A stretch of 64,000 nt of DNA from Mangrovimicrobium sediminis (GCF_004745945.1 NZ_SRLE01000005.1:186001-250000), one strand, 5' to 3'; positions 9,442-18,587 are shown, counted from the first letter of the stretch. Notes: generated by a model from the sequence alone, not told the origin. Numbers and translations: made by a program.

Positions 9442-10187
9442 AGCAGCCAGCCGCCGCGCAACCTGCCGTGACTGACGACGTCCCGATCAAGCCTGCGAGC
9501 ACCGTCGCCCTGCTGCGCGATTCGGCGCAGGGTATCGAGACCCTGTTGCTGCGCCGCGGCCAGGACCTCGCCTTTGCCCCGGATCGCTGGGTGTTTCCCG
9601 GCGGACGCCTGGAAGCCGCGGACTACACCGCGGACGCGGGCGAGGTGGGTGAAGAAAGTGCTGCCCGCCAGGCCGCCGCACGCGAGTCGCTGGAGGAGTG
9701 CGGCCTGCACCCGGACCCGGCGGCGATGCAGTTGCTCAGCCGCTGGACCACGCCGGTTGGACACCCGCGCCGTTTTTCGACGTATATTTTCGCCGCACCG
9801 CTACCCGGTAGCGAAGCGGTAGTGGTCGATGGCGGCGAGATCTGCGATTACTGCTGGCTGCCTGTGGCGGAGGCCCTGCAGCGCCACTGCGCCGGGCAAC
9901 TGGACATCCTGCCGCCGACCATGGTGACCCTGCGCCTGATCACGCGCTTTACCGCGGTCGACGAGTTCCTGCGGGCGGCGAGCGCGATGCCGGTGCCGCA
10001 GATATTCCCCGTCTTGTGCCGCACGGAGACCGGCATGGCCTCCCTGTACGCCGGTGATGCCGGCTACGCCAGTGCGGACCCGGACGTCCCCGGCGCCCGG
10101 CATCGCTCGGTGTTCGCCGCCGATCACTGGGTGTATACCTACGAGGCGGTGGATGCAGCCCACCCGCCACTGATTCCCCTGGACTGA
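9438..10187 (+). CDS. Nudix hydrolase (NUDT19/YfaZ-like)
   Basis: A 249-residue protein. The Nudix box is present in expanded form: 'PGGRLEAADY' followed by 'AARQAAARESLEECGL', which supplies the REx2EE catalytic metal-binding set. The spacer between the Gly and the RE helix is longer than the canonical 23-residue box, a feature of the NUDT19/CoA-diphosphatase-like subgroup. The substrate is unknown. I chose the GTG at 9438 because it overlaps the preceding stop as GTGA; an alternative GTG lies at 9468. It is followed 9 bp later by a cytochrome b gene. Confidence 0.85.
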   Translation: MKQPAAAQPAVTDDVPIKPASTVALLRDSAQGIETLLLRRGQDLAFAPDRWVFPGGRLEAADYTADAGEVGEESAARQAAARESLEECGLHPDPAAMQLLSRWTTPVGHPRRFSTYIFAAPLPGSEAVVVDGGEICDYCWLPVAEALQRHCAGQLDILPPTMVTLRLITRFTAVDEFLRAASAMPVPQIFPVLCRTETGMASLYAGDAGYASADPDVPGARHRSVFAADHWVYTYEAVDAAHPPLIPLD

Positions 10188-10196
10188 GGTACCAAC

Positions 10197-10850
10197 ATGA
10201 GCCAGAACCACGTCGTCTGGGATATTCCCACGCGCATCTTCCACTGGAGCGTCGTGGTCTGTGTCGCGCTCGCCTGGTGGAGCGGCGAGGAGGGCAATTT
10301 CGAGGTGCACGAGTGGGCCGGGTACACCCTGGTGGTACTCGTGCTCACCCGTATCGTATGGGGGTTCGTCGGCAGCCGGCATTCGCGCTTTGGCGATTTC
10401 CTGGCCGGGCCGCGGCACGTGCTCGCCTACCTGCGCGGTGCGGGCAGCAGCACACCGGGACACAATCCCCTGGGCGGCTGGTCGGTCATGGCACTGCTGT
10501 CGCTGCTGTTGATACAGGGCGTCAGCGGGCTGTTCAACAGCGACGACATCCTGTTCGATGGCCCCCTGCATTACCTCGGCGGCGACTTCAGCGACACCAT
10601 GGGCGAAATTCACGAGATCGCGTTCAACCTGCTATTGGCGTTCGTCGCACTGCACATTGCCGCCATCGCCTACTACCAGGTGTTCCGCCGCGACCAGTTG
10701 GTGCGCGTCATGCTGCTGGGCAAGGCCGATGGCAAGAGCGGCCGCGAGGCGCCGCGCAGCGCCTGGCTGGCGCTGGTGATTTTCGCTGTGATCGCCGCCG
10801 CTTTCTGGTTTGGCCTGGAGCAGGCACCGCAGCCCACCAGCTATTGGTAG
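10197..10850 (+). CDS. Di-haem cytochrome b561-type membrane protein
   Basis: A 217-residue protein with four main membrane helices plus a C-terminal one. 'WDIPTRIFHWSVV' at the start is the classic opening of the bacterial cytochrome b561 / Ni-Fe hydrogenase cytochrome b family, with His ligands in 'FHW', 'VHEWAG', 'EIHEIAF' and 'ALHIAAIAYY'. Such proteins move electrons between quinones and periplasmic or soluble partners. It is the third gene of a tight cluster with the sulfurtransferase-like and Nudix genes. A C-terminal tail 'PQPTSYW' ends the protein outside the last helix. Confidence 0.88.
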   Translation: MSQNHVVWDIPTRIFHWSVVVCVALAWWSGEEGNFEVHEWAGYTLVVLVLTRIVWGFVGSRHSRFGDFLAGPRHVLAYLRGAGSSTPGHNPLGGWSVMALLSLLLIQGVSGLFNSDDILFDGPLHYLGGDFSDTMGEIHEIAFNLLLAFVALHIAAIAYYQVFRRDQLVRVMLLGKADGKSGREAPRSAWLALVIFAVIAAAFWFGLEQAPQPTSYW

Positions 10851-11095
10851 CTGCCGGGTAATGCCGGTTCTTTAGCGCCGCTGGCGGCGAATGTCCCGGA
10901 TTGTGAAGGGGTGCACACTGCAGCGCTACTGCCGCCGTGCGGAAAATGGTACGCTCTTTTCCAATTGTGGGGACGCGGTAGCCGCCTTGCACTGCATAGT
11001 GGCCACCTGAACACAAAAAAACAGGGCAGGGTCTGACATAACCGCCCGCACGTCCCCGTCGATGACGACCGCATCGGTCCAGGGAGACGTATCTC

Positions 11096-12970
11096 ATGAG
11101 CAGGGGCATCCCATGCATGCTGCTGGCGCTCGGCCTGGGGGTCAGCGTGCCCGCCGTGGCCCAGCCGGTAGTGCTGGAGCAGCAACTCAACAGCGTAGGC
11201 GGCGAAGCCGTGGCGGTGACCGGCGAATGGGCATTCGTCGGCGACCCGGACAATTGCCGCGCCTATGTTTTCAAATACGATTATGTGACCAACCTCTGGG
11301 GCAATGGCGTCGGCGTGGCGGGACTGCCGTACACGATACTGGGTTCGGTGTCCGGTTGTGGCTTCGCGGCGACATTCGCCAATCTCGGGCGCTTTGGCGA
11401 ATCCATCGCCACCGATAACGGCCTGGTGGTTATCGGCGCGTCCACCGGCTTCGATGCCGGCGGCTTCTACAACTCCGGCCGGGTGTTCGTCTTTCACTAC
11501 GACGCGGGCGCGGTCGGCGGCGCCACCGGTGGCTGGATCGGCAACACGGCGGTCAACGGCGCGCGTGAAGCCGGCCTGGCCAGCGACCAGCAGACCAACG
11601 CGTTTTTTGGATTTTCCGTGGCGGTGAGCTACGACGATGCCACCGGTATCGCCACGCTGGTCGTGGGCGCCCCCGGCTACAACATCCCCGGCCAGTCGGA
11701 TGCCGGCAAGGTGTACGCCTACGAGTGGGACACCAATCCCCCCACGCCCACGCTGACGTTCCTTGCCTCGGATACCGGCAATGCCGCCGGTGACATGCTC
11801 GGTTACCAGGTGTCCGCCAACGACAGCGCCTACATGGGCGGCGTTCCCGGCGCGGACAGCGCCGGCTTTACCGACAACGGTGCGGCGTTCTTCTACGGTG
11901 CCAGCCCCGCGGTGGTCACCGACCTCGACCCGCCCGGGCTGACCGCGGATGGCGACAGCCTGGGCTTCGATGTGTCGCTGGCTGATGACGGTATCGCCCT
12001 GCTGGGCGGTGTCGACAGCTATGTGTTGCGCGAAAGTGGCGGCAGCTACCAGTACGAGGCGGTGCTCACCGGCACCCAGGGCGGCGCCGTGTCACAGAGC
12101 GGTGGCGTCTACGGTTTTGGTTACCAGGGCAGTTCGGTGCGCCTGTACTACGCCGACACGGATTTCACCGCGACGGAAGACTGGCGTGTGGACAAGACCG
12201 AAGTAGCCTTCGGCCGCGATATCAGCGCTGCGGATGACCTGCGCGTGCTGGTCAACGGCGAGACCAACAATCGTGCCTATGCCTACAGCACGCCCTGTGG
12301 CCGCGGCGGTGACCTTATCGCCAACCAGTGGACGCTCATCGGGCTGCCCTGCGACACCGGCAGCGCGACCATCGACCAGATCTTCGGCGACGACCTCGGC
12401 GTCTACGGCACTGACTGGTATATGTACCGCCAGGGCACGGATTACAGCGGCGCCGGCTCCGCGTACATCGGCCTGTCCGCCAGCGACACCCTGGAACCGG
12501 GACGCGGCTACTGGTTGATTTCCGCCAGCGATGCCAGCTGGCAGGTGGACCAGCCGATCGCCGCGCAACACAGTGCCGCCGCGATCGACCCGCTGACCCG
12601 CGCCCTGGTCGGCGCGGTTTTCCCCTTCGACCTGAACGCGTTGATGGGCACCAGCTATACCCCGGACAGCGACGCCCGGGTGATGCTCGCCAACCCCTTC
12701 CCCGCGGCGGTGGACTGGTCGCTCAGCGCCATCGAGGACGTCGGCGGACTACCGCCGGTGGCCATCGGCGCAGTGCCCTGGTTCGAGGGCGGCAGCCCCA
12801 CCGCCTACGTTTACGACGCGGCGAGCGATGGCTACACCGTGGTCGACGGCAGCGTGCCGGGCGCACCGCGGGAAATCGGGGCGGGCGAGGGTTTCTTCGT
12901 CCGTTTCAACAATACTTTCTACACCGAGCGCGCCACGCAGAAATACCTGCGCATGGCGCGCGGCAAGTGA
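11096..12970 (+). CDS. Secreted hypothetical protein with FG-GAP-like repeats
   Basis: A 624-residue protein with a signal peptide (cleavage near 'PAVAQP'). Residues about 30-390 contain beta-rich repeats recalling FG-GAP/integrin-like blades: 'GEWAFVGDPDNC', 'ATLVVGAPGYN', 'GIALLGGVDSY'. A C-terminal part (from about 400) contains 'NQWTLIGLPCDTG' and 'EPGRGYWLISA', which look like a separate sandwich domain that recurs in secreted proteins. The function is unknown. The gene immediately downstream also encodes a secreted protein with a 'NQWYLATSISV' start, so they may act together on the surface or outside the cell. Confidence 0.7.
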   Translation: MSRGIPCMLLALGLGVSVPAVAQPVVLEQQLNSVGGEAVAVTGEWAFVGDPDNCRAYVFKYDYVTNLWGNGVGVAGLPYTILGSVSGCGFAATFANLGRFGESIATDNGLVVIGASTGFDAGGFYNSGRVFVFHYDAGAVGGATGGWIGNTAVNGAREAGLASDQQTNAFFGFSVAVSYDDATGIATLVVGAPGYNIPGQSDAGKVYAYEWDTNPPTPTLTFLASDTGNAAGDMLGYQVSANDSAYMGGVPGADSAGFTDNGAAFFYGASPAVVTDLDPPGLTADGDSLGFDVSLADDGIALLGGVDSYVLRESGGSYQYEAVLTGTQGGAVSQSGGVYGFGYQGSSVRLYYADTDFTATEDWRVDKTEVAFGRDISAADDLRVLVNGETNNRAYAYSTPCGRGGDLIANQWTLIGLPCDTGSATIDQIFGDDLGVYGTDWYMYRQGTDYSGAGSAYIGLSASDTLEPGRGYWLISASDASWQVDQPIAAQHSAAAIDPLTRALVGAVFPFDLNALMGTSYTPDSDARVMLANPFPAAVDWSLSAIEDVGGLPPVAIGAVPWFEGGSPTAYVYDAASDGYTVVDGSVPGAPREIGAGEGFFVRFNNTFYTERATQKYLRMARGK

Positions 12971-12984
12971 GCGGGGTGAGGGCG

Positions 12985-13716
12985 ATGCAACGACCGACCA
13001 CAACGCGCCGCGTGCTGTCCCTGCTGGCCCTCGCCTGCGCACTGGCCGCGGGCACGGCCCAGGCGCAGCAGGCGCCGCGCCACAACCAATGGTACCTGGC
13101 CACCAGCATCAGCGTTTTCGATGCGGTCGCCGGGAAGTCTTACAGCGCACCCAACCGTGCGCTGATCGGCCAGCTGGTGGATGCCAGCGACGATTGCGAC
13201 CGTTTCGACCTGGCCGCGTTTTCCGCCTCCAACGGGGCGCGAGCCGCGGTGGTCTTCGAGCGGCCCGCCTGCGGCGGCGAACTGGTGTCCGACTACCACG
13301 CGCGCAAGGGGCGCCGCGGCGAGTGGGAGATGACCGTGTACAGCACGGTCGCCGGCGGCGCGGTCACGCTCAGCTGGGACAGCTTCCACGCGCTGAAGCG
13401 CTCCGCGCGCGGGGGTGAAGTCAGCTACAGGGAAACCCCGACGCGCAACAGCCAGACCCTGCAGAACCTGCACCTGGTCGACCTGGAAACCCTTGAGGTG
13501 ATCGACGCCCTGGGTGCCGACGGGCGGCCCAACAGTTATACCTTCACCCTCGACGGACAGACGCGGCGGGATTTCCGTTGGGTGTTGGGGAATGTGAAGT
13601 CCCGGGCGTTCAAGCCGATCGTGCGCGCGGCGAGTGCCAGCGCTGCGGTGGGCAGCACCCGCGCTGTGGCGCCGACGGCAGCGGGCAAGTTCGGCCTGCC
13701 CCCCGCGGCGAACTGA
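12985..13716 (+). CDS. Secreted hypothetical protein
   Basis: About 243 residues from the ATG at 12985, with a clear signal peptide (cleavage near 'AQAQQA'). A GTG at 12967 overlaps the previous stop and is an alternative start adding six residues; I prefer the ATG because GGGG at 12973-12976 is well placed for it. I do not recognise the family. Paired cysteines ('DDCDRF', 'PACGGE') may form a disulfide. The C-terminus is Ala/Pro/Thr rich. It is directly downstream of the FG-GAP-like secreted protein and probably cotranscribed. Confidence 0.6.
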   Translation: MQRPTTTRRVLSLLALACALAAGTAQAQQAPRHNQWYLATSISVFDAVAGKSYSAPNRALIGQLVDASDDCDRFDLAAFSASNGARAAVVFERPACGGELVSDYHARKGRRGEWEMTVYSTVAGGAVTLSWDSFHALKRSARGGEVSYRETPTRNSQTLQNLHLVDLETLEVIDALGADGRPNSYTFTLDGQTRRDFRWVLGNVKSRAFKPIVRAASASAAVGSTRAVAPTAAGKFGLPPAAN

Positions 13717-13737
13717 GCAGGGAGTTACGGCGCGCGG

Positions 13738-14940
13738 TCAGTAACCGCGGACCATGTCCACCGGGTTGAGCAGCGCCTCGCCCGCGGCATAGCGGCGCAG
13801 GTTTTCCTGGGCGATGGCCACGCTGCGGCGCAGGCTGTCGCCGCCGGTCGCGGCGATATGCGGGGTGACGATGAGCCGCGGCAGGTGCCACAGGGGGTGG
13901 TCCTGCGGCAGCGGTTCCGGATCGGTGACATCCAGCCCCGCGGCATACAATTGGCCGTTCTCCAGCGCGTGGACCAGGTCCGCGGTGACCGTGGTCGCGC
14001 CGCGCCCGACGCTGATGAAAATCGTGCGCCCGCGCAGTTTCCCAAAAAATTCCTTATCGAACAGGCCCTGCGTGCTGTCGGTCAAGGGCAGCGCGTTGAC
14101 CACGACGTCCGCCTCGGCCGCCAGGGTATCGAGTTCGTCCGCCAAACCGACATAGTCCACGTAGTCCGGCCCTTCGCGCGATGAATTGCGCGTAGCGATG
14201 ACGCGCATGCCGAGCCCGTGGGCGCGACTGGCTACCTCGGTACCGATGCCGCCGAGGCCGGCCACCAGCAGGGTCTTGCCCGCCAGTTCCCCGAAGTGTT
14301 CGCGCTCCGCGATTTCCCGCTCCCAGGCGCCGCGCAGCTGCGCGGCGTGGTAGTCGGGCAGGCCGCGCGCGAGCGACAGCAGCATGGCGATGGCGTGTTC
14401 GGCGATGGCCGGTGCGGACAGGCGCTTGCTGTTGCTGAACACTTTGCCGGCGAATACCGCGTCGTCGAGGCCGAGGCAGCGATCGACGCCGACGCTGTAA
14501 CTGTGAAGCCAGAACAGGGAATCGCCGGCGGCGGCGAACACCTCGGGCGTACACAGGCCGATCACCGCGTCGGCGCCGGCGAGCACGCCGGGGTCTGCGC
14601 CCATCTGTGCATCGAACACCAGCTCGAGGTCACCGGCCGCGGCGGTGAATCCCGCGCGAAAATCCGGCACGGCGGCGGCGATACTGCCCGGCGCCATCAC
14701 CACCACCTTGCGCGGTGCCCAGCCGGGTATTTCGCGCAGTGGGGTGTCGGCGGTGTCCAGGCTGCGGGCGTCGATAATCGCCTGTACCGGTTTTGGCACC
14801 GATGTGGCGAGGGGTGTGCCGGGCGCCTGCGCGGTGGCGGTCGAAGCCCCGTCGCTCGCGAATACTGCGAGTAGCGCTAGCGCCGGAGCGAGGCGCCCCA
14901 CACCGGTTGTGGAGCGCGCGTAGAGTGCAGTCCGTTGCAC
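13738..14940 (-). CDS. Exported D-isomer-specific 2-hydroxyacid dehydrogenase
   Basis: A 400-residue NAD(P)-dependent dehydrogenase. The Rossmann motif 'GLGGIG' lies near residue 230, and the catalytic Arg ('SVGRGAT'), Glu ('DVTDPEPLP') and His ('TPHIA') are all present. What is odd is the N-terminus: about 38 residues with a hydrophobic core and an 'ATAQAP' end, i.e. a predicted cleavable signal peptide followed by a Pro/Thr-rich linker. Enzymes of this family are normally cytoplasmic since they need NAD. Either the protein is exported, perhaps with bound cofactor, or the true start is internal; no well-placed internal ATG precedes the domain. The cytochrome c gene ends 24 bp upstream of its start. 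Confidence 0.85.
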   Translation of the reverse strand: MQRTALYARSTTGVGRLAPALALLAVFASDGASTATAQAPGTPLATSVPKPVQAIIDARSLDTADTPLREIPGWAPRKVVVMAPGSIAAAVPDFRAGFTAAAGDLELVFDAQMGADPGVLAGADAVIGLCTPEVFAAAGDSLFWLHSYSVGVDRCLGLDDAVFAGKVFSNSKRLSAPAIAEHAIAMLLSLARGLPDYHAAQLRGAWEREIAEREHFGELAGKTLLVAGLGGIGTEVASRAHGLGMRVIATRNSSREGPDYVDYVGLADELDTLAAEADVVVNALPLTDSTQGLFDKEFFGKLRGRTIFISVGRGATTVTADLVHALENGQLYAAGLDVTDPEPLPQDHPLWHLPRLIVTPHIAATGGDSLRRSVAIAQENLRRYAAGEALLNPVDMVRGY

Positions 14941-14964
14941 GGCAGCGGAGTCAGTAGAGCCGAA

Positions 14965-15447
14965 TCAGTAGAGATAGTCCTTGGACTTGAACTCGTCGTG
15001 ACAGCCCTTGCAGGTCTTGCCGGTCTCGCCGACGGCCGCCGCGATGGCTTTCTTGTCGCCGCTGTCGGCGGCCACCTGCAGCGCCGCGACGGCTTCCTGC
15101 AGTTCTGCCAGGTCGGCCTTGAAGTCGTCGAACTCCTCCCAGATTTCGGGCTTGGCGCGGGTGGTGCCTTTCTCGGTGCCGGGCGGGAAGGCGCGCGAGA
15201 CGTCCATCTGGGTCAGCGCGCTGAGGTCGCTGGCGGCGGTCTTTGCCATCTCGTCGTTCCACGGCATATCGCCCTTGACCATCGACGCCAGGGTGCCGAA
15301 GTTCATTCCCACCAGGGCGAACCAGGACTGCCGGTAGGACTGCATTGGCTGTTTGTCGTCGAGGTGGGCGGGCGCCTGCAGCGATACTGCGAGGCCGGCG
15401 GCCAGGACGGGCAGGGACAGGAGCAGGGTTCGGGTTTTTCCGCGCAT
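14965..15447 (-). CDS. Cytochrome c-556/c'-type periplasmic protein
   Basis: A 160-residue protein with a signal peptide and a single C-terminal haem site CKGCH (residues 146-150). The helical middle and C-terminal haem are the arrangement of cytochrome c' and c-556 (four-helix bundle). An N-terminal Met in 'FALVGMNFGTL' could be the sixth ligand, as in c-556. It would carry electrons or bind gases in the periplasm. It is on the same strand and 24 bp upstream of the exported hydroxyacid dehydrogenase, so the cytochrome may accept electrons from it. That link is inference. Confidence 0.88.
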   Translation of the reverse strand: MRGKTRTLLLSLPVLAAGLAVSLQAPAHLDDKQPMQSYRQSWFALVGMNFGTLASMVKGDMPWNDEMAKTAASDLSALTQMDVSRAFPPGTEKGTTRAKPEIWEEFDDFKADLAELQEAVAALQVAADSGDKKAIAAAVGETGKTCKGCHDEFKSKDYLY

Positions 15448-15646
15448 GGTAATCTCCAGCAGGATGGATTGTTTTCCGGGGTTGAGGGAGCAGTTTAGGC
15501 AGGGGCCCCGGCACAGGGCAAGTGAATGTGGCCGGTGCGAGGTGCCCGGGCGCTGCAGCTACCACCATGGAGTTAGTTCCGGCGCTTTTATGTTGCCGGG
15601 GCCGGGGCGTAGAATTTGGGTTTCCCCCCGCAACAGAGAAACTCCC

Positions 15647-16987
15647 ATGACCAGCCCGCAGCACCTGCGCCAGCCGCTCACCCGCGAGCAACTGGAAGCG
15701 CACTGGATGCCGTATACCGGCAACCGCCAGTTCAAGGACGACCCGCGCATGATCGTCGGCGCCGAGGGCGCCTATTTCATCGACGACCGCGGCCGCCGCG
15801 TCTTCGACGGCCTGTCGGGCCTGTGGTGTTCCGGGCTGGGACACAACCGGCCGGAGATCACCGAGGCGGTCACCCGCCAGCTGCAGACGCTCGACTACTC
15901 CCCGGCGTTCCAGTTCGGCCAGCCGTTGTCCTTTGAACTGGCCAACCGCATCAAGGCGCTGACCCCGGACGGCCTGGACTACGTGTTCTTCACCAACTCC
16001 GGCTCCGAGTGCGCGGACACCGCGCTGAAGATGGCCCGCGCCTACTGGCGGCTCAAGGGCCAGCCGGCCAAGACCAAGCTGATCGGCCGCGCCAAGGGCT
16101 ATCACGGCGTCAACTTCGGCGGCATCTCGGTGGGCGGCATCGGCGCCAACCGCAAGTTGTTCGGCACGGCGGTGGACGCCGACCACCTCTCGCATACCCT
16201 GTTGCCGGAAAACGCCTTTACCCGCGGTATGCCCGAGCGCGGCGCCCACCTGGTGGAGGAGCTGCTGGAGCTGATCGCGCTGCACGACGCCTCGAACATT
16301 GCCGCGGTGATCGTCGAGCCGCTGGCCGGTTCCGCCGGTGTGATCCCGCCCCCGGTGGGCTATCTGCAGCGCCTGCGCGAAATCTGCGATGCCCACGATA
16401 TACTGCTGATCTTCGACGAAGTGATCACCGGTTTCGGTCGCATGGGCGCGATGACCGGCGCCGAGGCCTTCGGCGTGACGCCGGACATCATGAACGTGGC
16501 CAAGCAGATGACCAACGGCGCCATTCCCATGGGCGCGGTGATCGCCAGCAGCGAGATCTACCAGACTTTCATGGCCCAGGGCGGCCCCGAGTACATGCTG
16601 GAGTTCCCCCACGGCTACACCTACTCGGCGCATCCGGTGGCCTGCGCCGCGGGCCTGGCCGCGCTGGAGGTGCTTGAGCGCGAGAACTTCCCCGGGCGGG
16701 TGGCGCAACTCGCGCCGCACTTCGAGGCGGCGCTGCACCAGTTGCAGGGCAAGCCGCATGTCGCGGATATCCGCAATTATGGTTTCGCCGGCGCGTTGAC
16801 CCTGGCCGCCTACCCCGGCGAACCCGCGCGGCGCCCCTTTGAGCTGGCCATGCGCATGTGGGAGAAGGGCTTCTACGTGCGCTACGGCGGCGATACCGTG
16901 CAGCTGGGCCTGCCGTTCATCACCGAGACCGCGGAGATCGACAGCCTGTGCAGCGCCCTCGGCGAGAGCCTGGACGAACTGGCCTGA
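15647..16987 (+). CDS. Class III (omega) aminotransferase, beta-alanine:pyruvate type
   Basis: A 446-residue PLP enzyme of fold type I, class III. 'HWMPYTGNRQFKDDPR' near the N-terminus is typical of omega-amino acid:pyruvate transaminases. 'LIFDEVITGFGRMG' holds the PLP-binding Asp, and Lys286 ('AKQMTNG') is the Schiff-base lysine. Likely substrates are beta-alanine or other omega-amines. The ATG at 15647 is used; the frame is open upstream but overlaps the cytochrome promoter. It lies 22 bp from the AEC permease, which could move a related organic anion. Confidence 0.9.
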   Translation: MTSPQHLRQPLTREQLEAHWMPYTGNRQFKDDPRMIVGAEGAYFIDDRGRRVFDGLSGLWCSGLGHNRPEITEAVTRQLQTLDYSPAFQFGQPLSFELANRIKALTPDGLDYVFFTNSGSECADTALKMARAYWRLKGQPAKTKLIGRAKGYHGVNFGGISVGGIGANRKLFGTAVDADHLSHTLLPENAFTRGMPERGAHLVEELLELIALHDASNIAAVIVEPLAGSAGVIPPPVGYLQRLREICDAHDILLIFDEVITGFGRMGAMTGAEAFGVTPDIMNVAKQMTNGAIPMGAVIASSEIYQTFMAQGGPEYMLEFPHGYTYSAHPVACAAGLAALEVLERENFPGRVAQLAPHFEAALHQLQGKPHVADIRNYGFAGALTLAAYPGEPARRPFELAMRMWEKGFYVRYGGDTVQLGLPFITETAEIDSLCSALGESLDELA

Positions 16988-17009
16988 GCGGAACCGGGAT
17001 GACAGCGGT

Positions 17010-17978
17010 TTGAGCCCCGGCGGCGCCGCGGAGTTATTTCTCGCCTGCCTGCGGGTTTCCCTGCCCACCTTCGGCTGGGTGATCGCCGGCATGCTGCTGG
17101 CGCGCGCCGGGCTGCTGCCCCAGGCCCTCAACGATCGCATCTCGAAACTGGCATTCCGCTTCGGCCTGCCGGTGATGCTGTTCGCCTGCGCCGCGCCGGT
17201 GGACTACCGCAACGCGCTGCACGCGGGCTACGTGCTGGTCGGCGTGTTCGCCACCGTGCTGGTGGTGGGCCTGTCCTGGCTGTACAGCCGCTGGCGCGGA
17301 CACCCGCCGCGCGAGCAGGGGCTGTTTGTGCAGGGGGCCTACCGCTCCAACCTGGCGATTGTCGGCCTGGCCCTGTGCATTGCCGCTTACGGCGAAGCCG
17401 GAGGACGCCTGGCGGCGCTGCCGGTGGCGCTGATGACCACCCTGTACAACCTGCTCGCCGTATTCGTGCTCAACGCCAGTCTCGGCGGCAATGCCTCACC
17501 GCTGGCGGCACTGCGCGGCGTGCTCACCAACCCGCTGATCATCGGCATTGCCGCCGGGGTCGCCCTGTCGCTGTCCGGGTTGCCGGTGCCGGCGTTGCTG
17601 GAACCGGCGGGGCTGTGGCTGTCGCGTTTCTTCCTGCCCCTGATGCTGGTGTGCATCGGCGGCGCCATCCGCCTGTCCGACCTGCACCGCGCCGGGAGCC
17701 TGGCTTGGGAGGCCACCGCCTGGCGCCTGCTGGTGAGCCCGGCGCTCACCGTCGCGCTCGCCCTCGCACTGGGCATTCGCGGCGAAACCCTGGGCGTGCT
17801 GTTCCTGCTCGTGGCCACCCCGGCCGCCGCTTCCGGCTACGTGATGGTGGTGGCGGCGCGCGGCAACGGCACCCTGGCGGCCAATATCATCGTGCTCACC
17901 ACCCTGTGCTCACTGGGCAGCATCACCCTGGGCCTGTTCCTGCTCTCGCTGCTGGGGTTGGCCGGAGACCTCAGCTGA
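17010..17978 (+). CDS. AEC family permease
   Basis: About 322 residues with ten predicted membrane helices in two halves. The first helix carries 'GWVIAGMLLARAGLLP' and the second half 'LEPAGLWLSRFFLPLMLVCIGG', both typical of the auxin efflux carrier/malonate transporter family. The substrate is unknown. No ATG precedes helix 1, so I take the TTG at 17010, which has a GGGA element about 10 nt upstream. The reading frame continues open into the aminotransferase gene, but that part is shadow. It is probably cotranscribed with the aminotransferase (22 bp). Confidence 0.82.
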   Translation: MSPGGAAELFLACLRVSLPTFGWVIAGMLLARAGLLPQALNDRISKLAFRFGLPVMLFACAAPVDYRNALHAGYVLVGVFATVLVVGLSWLYSRWRGHPPREQGLFVQGAYRSNLAIVGLALCIAAYGEAGGRLAALPVALMTTLYNLLAVFVLNASLGGNASPLAALRGVLTNPLIIGIAAGVALSLSGLPVPALLEPAGLWLSRFFLPLMLVCIGGAIRLSDLHRAGSLAWEATAWRLLVSPALTVALALALGIRGETLGVLFLLVATPAAASGYVMVVAARGNGTLAANIIVLTTLCSLGSITLGLFLLSLLGLAGDLS

Positions 17979-18052
17979 CGGCTGTGCGTAAAGGCTTTTT
18001 CGCTGCTTTGCAATATAAAGTGCAGGAATCTCCAGTTTTAAGCTGACGCAAA

Positions 18053-18070
18053 GTGTGAACTGGGTCACAT
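18053..18070. promoter_or_regulatory. CRP/Vfr-type binding site
   Basis: TGTGA (18054-18058), six bases, TCACA (18065-18069): a perfect match to the CRP/Vfr consensus core, and the flanking bases (AAG before, TTC after) also resemble the extended site. Its centre is about 45 bp upstream of the GTG of the PilZ gene, so depending on the transcription start it could activate or repress that gene. Confidence 0.65.
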
Positions 18071-18106
18071 TCTGGGTTTGCAGGGGATAACGACGAGGTA
18101 TCAGGG

Positions 18107-18496
18107 GTGAATCACGATTTTCTCAACCGGCGCAAGCACGAGCGCTTTTCAACCGCCCAGGCGCTGTTCATCGAGGTAGAGGGCCGGTCTGGCGGCCGCG
18201 AGTCCGACAACATGGTCTTGCGTTGCGAGGCCGTGGACATTTCCGTCGGCGGGCTGCGCATCGAGGTCCCGGAGGCGATCCCCGCCGGCGCCAGGCTCAA
18301 TATCGCGGTGCCCTTCGGCGACTGGAAGGACAACCTGGAACTGGCGGGCAAGGCCATGTGGTGCCGCCCGGCCGAAGGTTGCCCCGGTTACTGGGTGGGA
18401 CTGCAGCTGGAAGACGCCTGTCGCGAGGACATGGAACGCTGGTGCCAGGTGGTGTACCTGATGAGCCGCGACCGCCAGGCCAGCCGCAGCGCCTGA
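18107..18496 (+). CDS. PilZ domain protein (cyclic di-GMP receptor)
   Basis: A 129-residue single-domain cytoplasmic protein. The c-di-GMP binding signature is intact: the arginine switch 'RRKHERF' at residues 8-14, followed by 'DISVGGLRIEV' (the D/NxSxxG motif) around residues 44-54. It should bind cyclic di-GMP and relay it to motility, adhesion or a protein partner. The start is GTG at 18107, with GAGG about 9 nt upstream. The CRP/Vfr-like site just upstream suggests cAMP control of a c-di-GMP effector. Confidence 0.9.
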   Translation: MNHDFLNRRKHERFSTAQALFIEVEGRSGGRESDNMVLRCEAVDISVGGLRIEVPEAIPAGARLNIAVPFGDWKDNLELAGKAMWCRPAEGCPGYWVGLQLEDACREDMERWCQVVYLMSRDRQASRSA

Positions 18497-18587
18497 GCAC
18501 TCCCTTAAGGGGTGATGGCAGCGCGCCCGGCGCTACCGCTAGAATGCCGTTTTTCAACGACAACTGCGGCAGCCCGGGAGGCCCTCC

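Noticed and set aside
14951-17140. A 729-codon open frame antisense to the aminotransferase and the cytochrome gene
   Set aside because: It crosses two genes with clear families on other frames, and its product is His/Arg/Ala-rich without recognised motifs.
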